From NCBI GenBank assembly GCA_019058275.1, contig JAHLVW010000036.1, forward strand, positions 89,322-153,321: 64,000 bases of DNA, read 5' to 3'. Source of the stretch: Candidatus Heimdallarchaeota archaeon. Its GTDB lineage: Archaea > Asgardarchaeota > Heimdallarchaeia > JABLTI01. The notes under the pieces were generated by a model, which saw nothing but the letters and a program-made list of their open reading frames with translations, was not told the origin of the DNA and did no database searches. Of this stretch, positions 10,456 to 20,687 are shown piece by piece (positions within the stretch are counted from its first letter, which is position 1; the number at the start of each line of letters is the position of its first letter). The translations under genes and the position numbers were made by a program.

Positions 10456-10551
10456 AAAATAGATTTTTAACAGATTTATTTTCTTTTAATTTTTTCTAAG
10501 TTTTACCTATCGTCAAAAATAAAACTGAAAATAAAATTTGATATCCAGCAA

Positions 10552-10965
10552 TCAATCTTCCCAATCAAGAGTTTTCCAGAAATTATAGAAGATGTCAGCT
10601 TCTTCTAGATATTCAAAACCAACTTTGTCTATAAATAACCAAATATAACGTTTACCTACAATAAACAAATCAGATAATTCATTCTCTTCTTGCGAATAAT
10701 GCACAAAGGAATTGATGCTTAGCATTTGTAGTACTTTCTGATAGATTTCCAATTTGGTATCGGATGCATGTTGTATGGATAAAATCATCTCTCCATTATC
10801 ATTAGTGAATACCAATCCTCTACTATCAAAAACCCCACGTAGATATGCGCTTAAATTTCCTTTCTTCCAGGTGAGCACATCTTCGGGATTTGTTTCAGAT
10901 TCATCAATTTTCTTACTATAACTTCGAAGATTATAAATTGGTTTATCTTCATTTTTATGACTCAC
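10552..10965 (-). CDS. LAGLIDADG-like domain protein (standalone, single motif)
   Basis: AYLRGVFDSRGLVFTNDNGEMILSIQHASDTKLEIYQKVLQMLSINS resembles LAGLIDADG domains. Confidence 0.55.
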   Translation of the reverse strand: MSHKNEDKPIYNLRSYSKKIDESETNPEDVLTWKKGNLSAYLRGVFDSRGLVFTNDNGEMILSIQHASDTKLEIYQKVLQMLSINSFVHYSQEENELSDLFIVGKRYIWLFIDKVGFEYLEEADIFYNFWKTLDWED

Positions 10966-11104
10966 AGCAATAACTCTCTTGGTATTTTTTGATTCAATTT
11001 GCTTTTATCAAATAATCCTCTGAAATTATATATAAAAACAACTAAAAAATCTAGCAATCACAAATTAGTTGGTTTTAAAAGAAAGAAAAATGATAAAGAT
11101 TATT

Positions 11105-11583
11105 CTAACTCTTTATCCATTTTGAAATTTCCTTACATTCCTTTTCGATTCTTTCTATAACTCCTTCTTTAAATGGTCCTTCAGCAGTTTTCACTTGGCC
11201 ATCTATCCATTCAGGGTAAACATTGGCAATTACATTTCCCTTTTTTAATGACTCATTAAATCTGTTACCTTTGTTCTTTATTTTATCAAAATCTAGCACA
11301 TGAGTAACAAAGGAAATACCATATTTTATGCTCTTTTTGTTTTTGTTCAATTGTCCTTTTAATTTTCGTAACCATTTCTTAGATACAGGACTTATCATAA
11401 AAATCCTAACAGCAGTACCAACAATAAGAACATCTGGGGAATCATTGGCAACCATTTCGGGGGCTGTATTTTTTATATAGACCAATATTAACATCCATTT
11501 TTTTACCCAAGACTTCTCCTAAAGTCTTCGCTAACTTCTCACCATTACCAAAAGTAGAATCATGAACTATCCATAGTTTCACA
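11105..11583 (-). pseudogene. flavodoxin-like protein, frameshifted at an A-run
   Basis: N-terminus VKLWIVHDSTFGNGEKLAKTLGEVLGKKMDVNIGLYKK in one frame; remainder (NTAPEMVANDSPDVLIVGTAVRIFM...) in the ORF 11105-11494 frame. Confidence 0.6.
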
Positions 11584-11750
11584 GATTATCACAATAATAT
11601 TAACAAAGATTTCTTGGTTGAAAGCTAATATAAACATTAGTTTTCAATTTCAATCATATTATTGTTTTTCTGTAAGTTAAATCAAAATAACTAAAAATGA
11701 AGACATCCCCAATAATAGTGGTTTGAAAAAATTCTGGGAAGAAGATACAA

Positions 11751-12785
11751 TTGAAGAAGAATAAGGTAATATCACTTTTAGTTCGATTCAGTATACTAAT
11801 GGTTGTGTCAGTTACATTAATTGTTAGTAGTGTTTTAATCGCTTATTACCCACCAGCTCAATATAACTATACTGATGAGAGTTTTAATTTTGAATTAAAA
11901 CCTGAATATAATGAAACTCAGTTCAACATAGTTTTTGATCATCATAGTCACACAAAGTACTCAGATGGCATTTTAACAGTTGAACATAACATACTATGGC
12001 ATATTGCTCATGGATTCAATGCTATGGCTTTATCTGATCATAATACTCTTGATAATGCAGATGAGCTTGCAATAATGGTTAATAAATATAAAGATCAGAT
12101 AGTAATAATTCAAGGATTTGAATGGACTACAAATCGTATTCATCTTAATTTTATTGGAATTTCTGAAGATATTCCTGTACCATCAAATAAATCCACTGAT
12201 GTAGAAATCCAAGAAGCTATTGATGCTGCTCATGATCAAGGTGGAATTGTTATTGTTAATCACATTCCCTGGAGTTTGCCAATTATGCCCGATCATCCTA
12301 CTCGAGCTCAATTACTCGCTTGGGAAGTTGATTATATAGAGATTGTCAATGAAAACATCTATGATGAAGAATCAGTACCATGGTGCAACAACACTGGAGG
12401 GTTTGGTATGATTACTGGCACTGATATGCATTATCCAATGAATGTTTACAGTTGGACTTTAATGAATACTACAAGCTTTACTGCAACAGCTGTTATGGAA
12501 CAATTATCAGCAAGAAATACAACTATTCTTTATGATAGAGCTAGTCAGGTTGATCAAACAACAGGTCCACCGAGTGTAAAATATAAACTAGTTAAACCTT
12601 TAATTTCCATTGGTAGGAATTTTAAACCAACAGATATTGCTGTTGGTTTAATTGACTGGCAAGCTTTTGGCATCGCAATTGCTTATATTATTGTTGGTTT
12701 TGTGGTTGTAGAATCGGTAACTATTGGAATAGCTGCCATAAGAAAACGAAAGAAAAAGGAAGATTACGATAAATACTATGATTAG
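11751..12785 (+). CDS. PHP-domain metal-dependent phosphoesterase, membrane-anchored
   Basis: FDHHSHTKYSDGILT, ALSDHNTLDNADEL, EWTTNRIHLNFIG; N- and C-terminal TM segments. Confidence 0.85.
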   Translation: MKKNKVISLLVRFSILMVVSVTLIVSSVLIAYYPPAQYNYTDESFNFELKPEYNETQFNIVFDHHSHTKYSDGILTVEHNILWHIAHGFNAMALSDHNTLDNADELAIMVNKYKDQIVIIQGFEWTTNRIHLNFIGISEDIPVPSNKSTDVEIQEAIDAAHDQGGIVIVNHIPWSLPIMPDHPTRAQLLAWEVDYIEIVNENIYDEESVPWCNNTGGFGMITGTDMHYPMNVYSWTLMNTTSFTATAVMEQLSARNTTILYDRASQVDQTTGPPSVKYKLVKPLISIGRNFKPTDIAVGLIDWQAFGIAIAYIIVGFVVVESVTIGIAAIRKRKKKEDYDKYYD

Positions 12786-12892
12786 AATGATGTTGGAGCA
12801 ATTACAATCAATTGTTTCAATTATTTCTTTGTTTTTTAACAAAATTTTCGATAGCAAAATATATCAGCATTAAACCTATTTGTTGCTTTAAT

Positions 12893-13972
12893 ATGGTCGA
12901 AAAATCCTTCTCTATAGATGCTCCTGGTAGAGTATTCCTTTTCGGAGAACATAGTGATTATCTAGGATTAGAAGTTATCTCAGCTGCTCTGAACAAGACA
13001 ATAACTATTGATGTGAAACCAAATGCTGAGAAACAGATTCATATTAAGTATACAGATCTTGCTGAAGTAGATAGTTTTGAAATATCTGATAATTTGATTT
13101 ATAGACATAAACGCGATTATGTGAGAAGCTCACTAAATGTTTTAAAAAATAATAATATCATTCCAAAGAATGGAGCTTCTTTGGAAATTTCTGGGAGCAT
13201 ACCAATTGCTGCTGGGTTATCAAGCTCATCAGCCCTTTCAGTTGCAAGTATATTGACCTTTTCAAAATTAGCTGATGTTGAATTAAATAAAGAAGAAGTC
13301 GCTCAATATGCATTTGAAGCTGAAGTGCTTGAGTTTGGCGAGAGTGGTGGAATGATGGATCATCTCGCATCAATTTTCGGAGGGATAATTCATGTGGACT
13401 TTGGTCATCAGTTTAAAATCACTCCATTATCAACCAAAATTACTGGATTAATCATTGGCGATTCTTTAGAAAAAAAGAAAGATACAGTAGGGGATTTGAG
13501 AATGATTAGAACCAACGTAGAAGCAGGTTATAATCAACTCAAGAATTATATTCAAGGTTTTGATCACAGATTAACTTCACTTGATGATGTATTGACTCAT
13601 ATTGGAAAAATATCCGATTCGACTAGTAGAATGATGACCGAAGCAACCATCCGCAACCGTGATTTAACGAGAGAAGCACTGCAATATCTTATAGAAGGAG
13701 CTAAAGAACCTAATACTTTTGGTAAGTTGATTGATAGACATCACATGTTAATGAAAGATGGACTTAGACGCTCTACAAAGAAAATTGAGAGGATGATTTT
13801 AGCAGCTAAGGATGCTGGAGCCTTAGGAGGTAAAATTAATGGTAGTGGTGGAGGAGGTACTATGCTTGCATATGCTCCTGGGAAGGAGGATGATGTAGCT
13901 AATGCTTTAGAGGATGTTGGTGGTAAACCTTACATTGTTAAAATTAGTGATGGGGCTTCTATTAGATATTAA
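12893..13972 (+). CDS. GHMP-family kinase (galactokinase/mevalonate kinase-like)
   Basis: APGRVFLFGEHSDYLG, IPIAAGLSSSSALSVAS, GGKINGSGGGGTMLA; start set at the in-frame ATG within the longer ORF 12812-13972. Confidence 0.85.
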   Translation: MVEKSFSIDAPGRVFLFGEHSDYLGLEVISAALNKTITIDVKPNAEKQIHIKYTDLAEVDSFEISDNLIYRHKRDYVRSSLNVLKNNNIIPKNGASLEISGSIPIAAGLSSSSALSVASILTFSKLADVELNKEEVAQYAFEAEVLEFGESGGMMDHLASIFGGIIHVDFGHQFKITPLSTKITGLIIGDSLEKKKDTVGDLRMIRTNVEAGYNQLKNYIQGFDHRLTSLDDVLTHIGKISDSTSRMMTEATIRNRDLTREALQYLIEGAKEPNTFGKLIDRHHMLMKDGLRRSTKKIERMILAAKDAGALGGKINGSGGGGTMLAYAPGKEDDVANALEDVGGKPYIVKISDGASIRY

Positions 13973-14029
13973 GGAACTAATTCTATTTAGAGAGATAATT
14001 ATTGTAACAGTGTAAGTATATGCTGTTGT

Positions 14030-14596
14030 GTGATTTTGAATAAAGAGTCAACATTGGATGAGAGTAATGACAAAATAGATGGTAAAGGAATCATTTGTGA
14101 GGTTACTTTTCAGAATAAGATAGTAGCTATAATTTACAAACAACCAGGGACTCTGTCTAATTGGAACACAATTCGAGAAAAATTGTTTAAGCATATTGAA
14201 GAGAAATTGCTCAAAAAGATAGTTGATAGAGGTTTAAAGAAACCACATCATAAAGATCTAATCAAAAACAATTACAGCGATTTTAGTCGTTTCTTTGAAC
14301 GTAAAATTCGTTATCTAATTTCACACTATATTAAATTAGGAAAATTCGATGTTATATTTTCTGACTATAATTCAAAATTAGAAAAAGAAATAGAACTAAA
14401 TCTAAAAGAATCAATCCAATCAGAAAATAAACACGAAATGGAAACAAAAATTTCTGATGTAAATAAGCAAATTGACTTTATACAACAGAATGATTTAGTT
14501 GATATGCTACAAGAATCATTGTTAAAGGATAGAGATTTTCTTGATAATATTTTGAATTATACCTCTGAGTTCATTTATTACTTGGTTATGTTCTAA
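14030..14596 (+). CDS. hypothetical protein
   Basis: 188-aa ORF with GTG-type start; no family recognised. Confidence 0.4.
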   Translation: MILNKESTLDESNDKIDGKGIICEVTFQNKIVAIIYKQPGTLSNWNTIREKLFKHIEEKLLKKIVDRGLKKPHHKDLIKNNYSDFSRFFERKIRYLISHYIKLGKFDVIFSDYNSKLEKEIELNLKESIQSENKHEMETKISDVNKQIDFIQQNDLVDMLQESLLKDRDFLDNILNYTSEFIYYLVMF

Positions 14597-14646
14597 AGAT
14601 GATTTCATTCTGAATAAATCTTAAATTCATTGAATTACATTTTTGC

Positions 14647-15369
14647 TTAGCTGGTTGTGAGTGTTTTGATAAAAGTATCCTCCAACTGCTTCAATATCTC
14701 TGGTTTCTCTAATAACAAAATGAAAATTGCTGCATAAAGATTGATATAATTGATTTTATCAAGGCTTGTTTTACTATATAGATCAGATAGCTTTTCACTG
14801 TCCTTTGCTTTATCTAACAGATCCATAACGATTCTATTTTCTTCACCAGCAACTGCTTTAAATAACTCAAAAACTGCTTTTGATTCCGCTGGTTGTTTGC
14901 TAAAATATTCAGTTACAAGTATGTTCAGTTTTTCTGATATCATCTTACCTTTTTCTTTCTCCCACCACTTATAATCATCATCTTGTTTTTGGAAAAAGAT
15001 ACTTGCAGTTCGAGCATACAACTTTTCAGCTATTCGACTTCCTTCTGTCATTCTATGGCCTGCAACAGCGACTAAACCAGTTTTTTCCATCTTTTCTAAA
15101 TGACGATATATTGTCTTTATTGTAAATCGATGTTTGTTTGCTTCTTTCTCAAAGAATAGATTGTGAATCTCCTTTGCTGTCATGTACTTGTTTCGTAAAG
15201 CTCCTATAATTTCATATCTTTCATAGAGTATTTTTGATTCGTCAGCTTCAAGAAACTTCACTACTTTTGGTTTAAAAGAAATGTAATCTTTGTGTTTACG
15301 AGTTTTATTATTCTCGCTATTCTTTTCTTCCATGACGCTCACTACTTTAATTAAAAGTTTTACTGACAT
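14647..15369 (-). CDS. winged-HTH transcriptional regulator
   Basis: YEIIGALRNKYMTAKEIHNLFFEKEANKHRFTIKTIYRHLEKMEKTGLVAVAG. Confidence 0.7.
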   Translation of the reverse strand: MSVKLLIKVVSVMEEKNSENNKTRKHKDYISFKPKVVKFLEADESKILYERYEIIGALRNKYMTAKEIHNLFFEKEANKHRFTIKTIYRHLEKMEKTGLVAVAGHRMTEGSRIAEKLYARTASIFFQKQDDDYKWWEKEKGKMISEKLNILVTEYFSKQPAESKAVFELFKAVAGEENRIVMDLLDKAKDSEKLSDLYSKTSLDKINYINLYAAIFILLLEKPEILKQLEDTFIKTLTTS

Positions 15370-15387
15370 ATAAGGTTATCAGTGTGT

Positions 15388-15402
15388 ATTGTTAAAGACA
15401 AT
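15388..15402. promoter_or_regulatory. Candidate operator between the wHTH regulator and AKR genes
   Basis: Inverted repeat ATTGT-taaag-ACAAT in the divergent intergenic region. Confidence 0.3.
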
Positions 15403-15494
15403 CAATAACACTCATGGAAATACTAATATACAAAAGAGACAATGAATGTTATAATATGTCACTTGTTATGGATTGTTTTAAGTGAGGAATTATA

Positions 15495-16655
15495 GTGGAA
15501 AAAAGAAAATTAGGAAACACAGGAATAGAAACTTCGATTTTAGGTTTTGGTTGTATGAGATTACCAACTATCAAAGTAGGTGAAAATGCAATAAAACATG
15601 ATGAAGCAATCAAAATTATTCGTAAGGGAATTGACGGTGGAATAAACTATGTTGATTCTGCGTATAATTATCATGCTGATGAAAGTGAAATTGTACTTGG
15701 TAAAGCTTTGAAAGATGGTTATAGAGAAAAAGTAACACTAGCAACAAAAGCACCAGTTTGGAAAGCTGAATACAATAAACCTGAGCATTTCGAAGAATAT
15801 CTTGATGAGCAATTAAAGAAATTGCAAGTAGATACCATTGATGTCTATTTGCTTCATGCATTAAATGAAGCTCGATGGAAAAAAATTCAAGATCTGAAAT
15901 TATATGAACGAGCAGAAGTTGCTAAGAAAGAAGGAAAGATCAAGCATCTAGCATTCTCTTTCCATGATAAACCAGAGATTCTAAAGGAAATAATCGATTC
16001 CAGTTATTTTGAGGTAATGCTAGTTCAGTACAATGCATTAGATACAGTTAATGAAGAAATGATAAAATATGCTCATGTTAAAGGAATTGGAGTAGTAATA
16101 ATGGGTCCTGTTGGTGGAGGAAGATTATCTGGAAATCCACCAAAAGATATGCAAAACCTTCTTACTGAGGGACGAACAAATTTCACAGATTTAGCATTGA
16201 AATTCGTTTGGACCAATCCTAATGTATCTGTAGCACTCTCAGGTATGGGTTCTGAGGAAATGGTTGATGATAATTTAGCAGTTACCTCAGGTGATTACAA
16301 ATTAACAGAGAAAGAGATGAAGAATGTCAAGATCATCACTGAGAAATTCAAAAAATTGACAGACAACATTTGTACAGGCTGTAATTATTGTATGCCTTGC
16401 CCTAATGAGGTTGAAATCTCCTTCATCTTTGAATCGCTTATCTATCATGATGTTTATGGTGATCTAGAACAAGCTAAAATTTACTACTCAAAGATTGGTG
16501 AGCCCGATTGGCCACCAGGGGAAAACGCAACTGCATGTATTGAATGTGGTGAATGTGAACCTAAGTGCCCACAGAAAATACCCATCATAGATCAACTAAA
16601 GAAGGCTCATAAAGTATTATCCCAATTAGGATCTTCTAGATCAAAAGATAACTGA
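15495..16655 (+). CDS. aldo/keto reductase with C-terminal [4Fe-4S] ferredoxin domain
   Basis: AKR barrel (YVDSAYNYHADESE); CTGCNYCMPCP, CIECGECEPKCP. Confidence 0.9.
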   Translation: MEKRKLGNTGIETSILGFGCMRLPTIKVGENAIKHDEAIKIIRKGIDGGINYVDSAYNYHADESEIVLGKALKDGYREKVTLATKAPVWKAEYNKPEHFEEYLDEQLKKLQVDTIDVYLLHALNEARWKKIQDLKLYERAEVAKKEGKIKHLAFSFHDKPEILKEIIDSSYFEVMLVQYNALDTVNEEMIKYAHVKGIGVVIMGPVGGGRLSGNPPKDMQNLLTEGRTNFTDLALKFVWTNPNVSVALSGMGSEEMVDDNLAVTSGDYKLTEKEMKNVKIITEKFKKLTDNICTGCNYCMPCPNEVEISFIFESLIYHDVYGDLEQAKIYYSKIGEPDWPPGENATACIECGECEPKCPQKIPIIDQLKKAHKVLSQLGSSRSKDN

Positions 16656-16724
16656 GCTAATACTCGGTTATCTCAATTTATTAGACAATACATTAACTAA
16701 AATTAATATTATGAGGGTTGGAAT

Positions 16725-17747
16725 TTGGAACAAATTCGATTAGGTAGAACAAACTTAAAAGTTTCTCGAGTGGGCATTGGTGGTATACCTTTACAGCGTC
16801 CTTCAGAGAAGAAAGCTATAGAAGTAGTTCAATATGCTGTTGATAATGGAATCAGTATTATTGATACTTCAATTGGTTATGGTACTAGTGAGGAGAGAAT
16901 TGGTAAAGCACTCGTTGGACGAAGAGATGAAGTTATATTAATTACCAGAACTGGTGTGATAGATAAACAACGTGCAACTGAGCATTTAGAGAAAAGCCTA
17001 AGGCAATTACAAACTGATTTTATTGATATTTATGAATTGCATAATATTAGTACTGCTGTAAGGTATCAAGCAGCTACTAGTGAAGGTGGTTCATTAGAAG
17101 CAATTTATGAAGCACAAGATAAAGGTAAGATTGGGTATATTGGAATAACAAGTCACTGTATGAAAACAATCAAAACTGCTGTTAAATCAGAATTATTTGA
17201 TATCATACTTTTTCCATTTAATTTTGTAAACAATGAATCTGCTAGTGAGTTAGTTCCTTTAACAAAAAAATATGATATTGGGTTTACTGCGATGAAACCT
17301 TTCGCTGGTGGAAGACTAAATGATGCTAATCTAGCAATAAAGTATCTTTTACAATTCGATAATGTTGTTCCAGTACCTGGTGTAGAAAAGAAACAAGAAA
17401 TTGATGAAATTTTGGATGTTGTTAATGGTTCCTGGGTAATGACTGGTGAAGAAAGTCGTAAAATAGAAAATATCCGAAAGGAATTAGGTAATCCATTTTG
17501 TCAATGGTGTGGTTATTGTGAACCAGGATGCCCACAAGAAATCTCTATTCCCATGATTATTAATGCTGAAGGCATGTGGAAACTTTGGCCCCATGAAAGG
17601 ATTGTAAATAATTACAAAGAGCTTCTAGTAACTGCAAAAACCTGTATTGATTGTGGGGAATGCGAAGAAAATTGCCCTTATAATCTACCAATCAGAGAAA
17701 TGATGGCTGAAAGTATTGAATATATCGAAAGAAAAATTGAGATTTAG
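16725..17747 (+). CDS. aldo/keto reductase with C-terminal [4Fe-4S] ferredoxin domain
   Basis: IIDTSIGYGTSEERIGKAL; CQWCGYCEPGCP, CIDCGECEENCP. Confidence 0.9.
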   Translation: MEQIRLGRTNLKVSRVGIGGIPLQRPSEKKAIEVVQYAVDNGISIIDTSIGYGTSEERIGKALVGRRDEVILITRTGVIDKQRATEHLEKSLRQLQTDFIDIYELHNISTAVRYQAATSEGGSLEAIYEAQDKGKIGYIGITSHCMKTIKTAVKSELFDIILFPFNFVNNESASELVPLTKKYDIGFTAMKPFAGGRLNDANLAIKYLLQFDNVVPVPGVEKKQEIDEILDVVNGSWVMTGEESRKIENIRKELGNPFCQWCGYCEPGCPQEISIPMIINAEGMWKLWPHERIVNNYKELLVTAKTCIDCGECEENCPYNLPIREMMAESIEYIERKIEI

Positions 17748-17762
17748 ATAAGGTGATTAAGA

Positions 17763-18326
17763 ATGAATGAAAAAAAAGAAAGAATATTAGGTATTGTTGA
17801 CAGTCCTCGTAAGGGAGGAAATACTGAGACATTGGTTGATGAAGTTTTAGCAGGAGCTAAAGAAGCTGGTGCTGAAATATCAAAAATCATCCTCAATGAT
17901 TTAAATATTGGATATTGTCAAGCGTGTAATTCATGTGCAAATAATGGTAAATGCAGATATGATGATGATATGACTAAAATCAATAAGGAAATGAGTGAGA
18001 GTACTATTTTTGTTTTCGGAACCCCAGTTTACTATTGGGGTCCAACGGGTATATTCAAAACATTTCATGATCGTTTACTAGCTACTTCAAGACAAGGAAT
18101 AATCAAAGGCAAAAAAGCAATACTTGTTGTTCCGTTGGGTGGTCCTGCATCAGTAGCACGACATACAGTAGGAATGCTAGAAGATGCATTGAATTATCAA
18201 ATAGCAGATCTAGTTGCTCAAATAGTCTCTCCTTCAACGATGGAAATTGAGGATTTAAAACAGAAAAAAGACATCCTAAAACAAGCGTATAAAGTTCGTT
18301 ATGATGCTGTTAAGAAAACAACCTAA
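17763..18326 (+). CDS. flavodoxin-family FMN reductase / iron-sulfur flavoprotein-like
   Basis: DSPRKGGNTETLVDEVL, CQACNSCANNGKC, GTPVYYWGPTG. Confidence 0.85.
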   Translation: MNEKKERILGIVDSPRKGGNTETLVDEVLAGAKEAGAEISKIILNDLNIGYCQACNSCANNGKCRYDDDMTKINKEMSESTIFVFGTPVYYWGPTGIFKTFHDRLLATSRQGIIKGKKAILVVPLGGPASVARHTVGMLEDALNYQIADLVAQIVSPSTMEIEDLKQKKDILKQAYKVRYDAVKKTT

Positions 18327-18363
18327 TAATGAAGAATGATCAGAAGAAGTGAGGAATGAATAA

Positions 18364-19575
18364 ATGAAATACCGTAAATTTGGTAAACTAGATTGGAAAG
18401 CATCTGTATTGGGATTTGGTTGTATGCGATTGCCATTAATTGATGATGATTATTCCAAAATTGATGAACCTGAAGCAACAAAAATGATACATTATGCAAT
18501 AGATAATGGTATCAATTATCTGGATACAGCCTATAATTACCACCAAGGGAATAGCGAGGTTTTCCTTGGAAAAGCATTGCAAAATGGTTATCGTGAAAAA
18601 GTCAAGCTTGCAACCAAACTCTTACCTATAGAAGTAAAGCAGTATGAGGATTTTGATAAGTTGCTCAACGAGCAGCTAGAAAAACTACAAACTGATTATG
18701 TTGATTTTTATCTTCTTCATGGAATAAATAGACGATGGTTTCCAAAACTGCGTGATCTAGGTGTACTAAAATGGGCTGAAGGAGCTATTGAAGATGGTCG
18801 AATAAAGCATTTAGGCTTTTCATTTCATGATGAATTGGACATTTTCAAAAAAATAGTAGATTCCTATGAAAACTGGACATTCTGTCAAATTCTCTATAAT
18901 TATATGAGTTCAGAGTATCAAGCTGGAACATTAGGATTGAAGTATGCTGCTGCAAAAGGATTGGCAGTTGTGATTATGAGTCCATTACTTGGCAGTTGGT
19001 TAGCTAAAGCACCCCAAGCTGTTCAAGATATATGGGATACTGCTCCAGTAAAACGAACTTCTGCAGAATGGGGTTTACAGTGGTTGTGGAATCAACCAGA
19101 AGTATCTGTTGTCTTAAGTGGTATGAGTACAATGGAAGTAGTTCAGGAGAACATTAATAGTGCAAAAACTTCTGCAATTGGTAAATTAACAAAGGAAGAA
19201 TTAGCTATTATAAATAAGGCAAGAGAAGTCTACCATAGGCTAAGAGAAATACCATGTAATAGTTGTGGTTATTGTATGGATTGTCCAAATGGAGTCGATA
19301 TTCCTTATAATTTTAAGTTATTCAATGAAGGTTCAATGTATGAAAATGTACAACGTGCAAGAGGTTGGTACAGATTTATGGTGGATGGTTATGAGGGTGA
19401 TTACCACCGAGAAAAAGGACAAGCTGTCAAATGTACACAATGTCGGGAATGCGAATTAAAATGCCCACAAAATATAGCAATAAGTGAATGGATGCCTATT
19501 GTTCATCAAGTTCTGGGCGAAAGAAAATCATATGATGACTTTCCAAAACCTAAGCAACTAGTGCCTAAAAGATAA
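18364..19575 (+). CDS. aldo/keto reductase with C-terminal [4Fe-4S] ferredoxin domain
   Basis: YLDTAYNYHQGNSEVFLGKAL; CNSCGYCMDCPNGVDIP, CTQCRECELKCP. Confidence 0.9.
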   Translation: MKYRKFGKLDWKASVLGFGCMRLPLIDDDYSKIDEPEATKMIHYAIDNGINYLDTAYNYHQGNSEVFLGKALQNGYREKVKLATKLLPIEVKQYEDFDKLLNEQLEKLQTDYVDFYLLHGINRRWFPKLRDLGVLKWAEGAIEDGRIKHLGFSFHDELDIFKKIVDSYENWTFCQILYNYMSSEYQAGTLGLKYAAAKGLAVVIMSPLLGSWLAKAPQAVQDIWDTAPVKRTSAEWGLQWLWNQPEVSVVLSGMSTMEVVQENINSAKTSAIGKLTKEELAIINKAREVYHRLREIPCNSCGYCMDCPNGVDIPYNFKLFNEGSMYENVQRARGWYRFMVDGYEGDYHREKGQAVKCTQCRECELKCPQNIAISEWMPIVHQVLGERKSYDDFPKPKQLVPKR

Positions 19576-19697
19576 TTTACTCAATTAAAAACCCCTAAAT
19601 CAAGAGAAAGAGCAATTGAATACAGGTTTTCTTAAACATAATAAAATCTCAAGATACGAAAAGGAGATTTAATATACAATTTGATGAGGACTGATGA

Positions 19698-20066
19698 ATG
19701 TTAGAAATAGCAATAAACCAAATAAATGTTCCAGATTTGGATAAAGCAATAGAGTGGTATACAGAGAAATTAGGATTCAAAGTATCAAAAGAACACTACT
19801 ATCCTCCCCAAGCAGTTGATTTATTGCAAAAAAGTGGTATAAGATTACTTCTCTATAAAGTAGAGAAAAGTGTGAAAATTGATTATCCGAATGTTAATCA
19901 ATCAGTTATTATTTTTAAAACTGATGATTTGAAAAAAACCATGAAGACGATGAAAGATAACGGTGTTGAACTAATATATCCTGATGCTATTGAATTCCCT
20001 GCAGGTCTTTTTAACGCTTTCAAGGATCCCTTTGGAAACGTCCATGAACTCGTACAATTTAGTTAA
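19698..20066 (+). CDS. VOC/glyoxalase-like protein
   Basis: QINVPDLDKAIEWYTEKLGFKV...FKDPFGNVHELVQ. Confidence 0.85.
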   Translation: MLEIAINQINVPDLDKAIEWYTEKLGFKVSKEHYYPPQAVDLLQKSGIRLLLYKVEKSVKIDYPNVNQSVIIFKTDDLKKTMKTMKDNGVELIYPDAIEFPAGLFNAFKDPFGNVHELVQFS

Positions 20067-20152
20067 TTATCTCTTCGAACTATTATTTGTTTTTTCTTTT
20101 CATTTTTTCGTCTATTTATTTTACTTTTTTCTCTTTTTTTATCTATGAAAAC

Positions 20153-20198
20153 CTTTATATTCTAGAACATCTATAGACCATCTGTAGAGATGTTCTAG
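20153..20198 (+). promoter_or_regulatory. TATA-like element plus 11-bp perfect inverted-repeat operator before the RHH gene
   Basis: CTTTATAT then CTAGAACATCT (20162-20172) / AGATGTTCTAG (20188-20198), 15-nt spacer. Confidence 0.65.
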
Positions 20199-20225
20199 GG
20201 AATCTCTCTAAGGAGTAGAAAAACG

Positions 20226-20684
20226 ATGTATGAAGAAGCAAAAATGGAAAAACTGACGATCAATCTTCCCCCTGTAGAGATTGGACGAGTAGACATTTTA
20301 GTTGAAGCTGGGTATTATCCAAGTAGAACTGAATTCATAAGAGCTGCTATAAGGAAAACTTTGGATTCACATCAAGCATTCATAGATTCAAAAATCGATG
20401 AGCAAAGAGAGGAAATTAAAGTTGCGGAAGCAGATCATAAGAAGTATAGTTCTACGCTTTTTGGTATGGGTGTTATAAGTATTAACAAAAAAACATTCGA
20501 AAGAGCACTTTCCCAAAGTAAGAAAGTGAAAATTCATGTTATTGGAATGCTTAATCTTGAGAGAGATATTACCCCTGAATTGATTGAAGAAACGGTTGAT
20601 ACTATTAAGGTCTACGGTGTTTTAAGAGCCTCTAAAGAGGTAAAAGATGCATTGCAAAAGATTAAGAGGAAGGATAAGGTGTGA
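20226..20684 (+). CDS. ribbon-helix-helix (CopG/NikR-like) regulator
   Basis: KLTINLPPVEIGRVDILVEAGYYPSRTEFIRAAIRKTL; SD aaggag at 20210. Confidence 0.75.
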   Translation: MYEEAKMEKLTINLPPVEIGRVDILVEAGYYPSRTEFIRAAIRKTLDSHQAFIDSKIDEQREEIKVAEADHKKYSSTLFGMGVISINKKTFERALSQSKKVKIHVIGMLNLERDITPELIEETVDTIKVYGVLRASKEVKDALQKIKRKDKV

Positions 20685-20687
20685 AAA

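Noticed and set aside
12812-12892. N-terminal extension of the GHMP kinase ORF
   Set aside because: The GHMP domain begins at MVEKSFSIDAPGRV (12893); the upstream 27 codons are not family-like.
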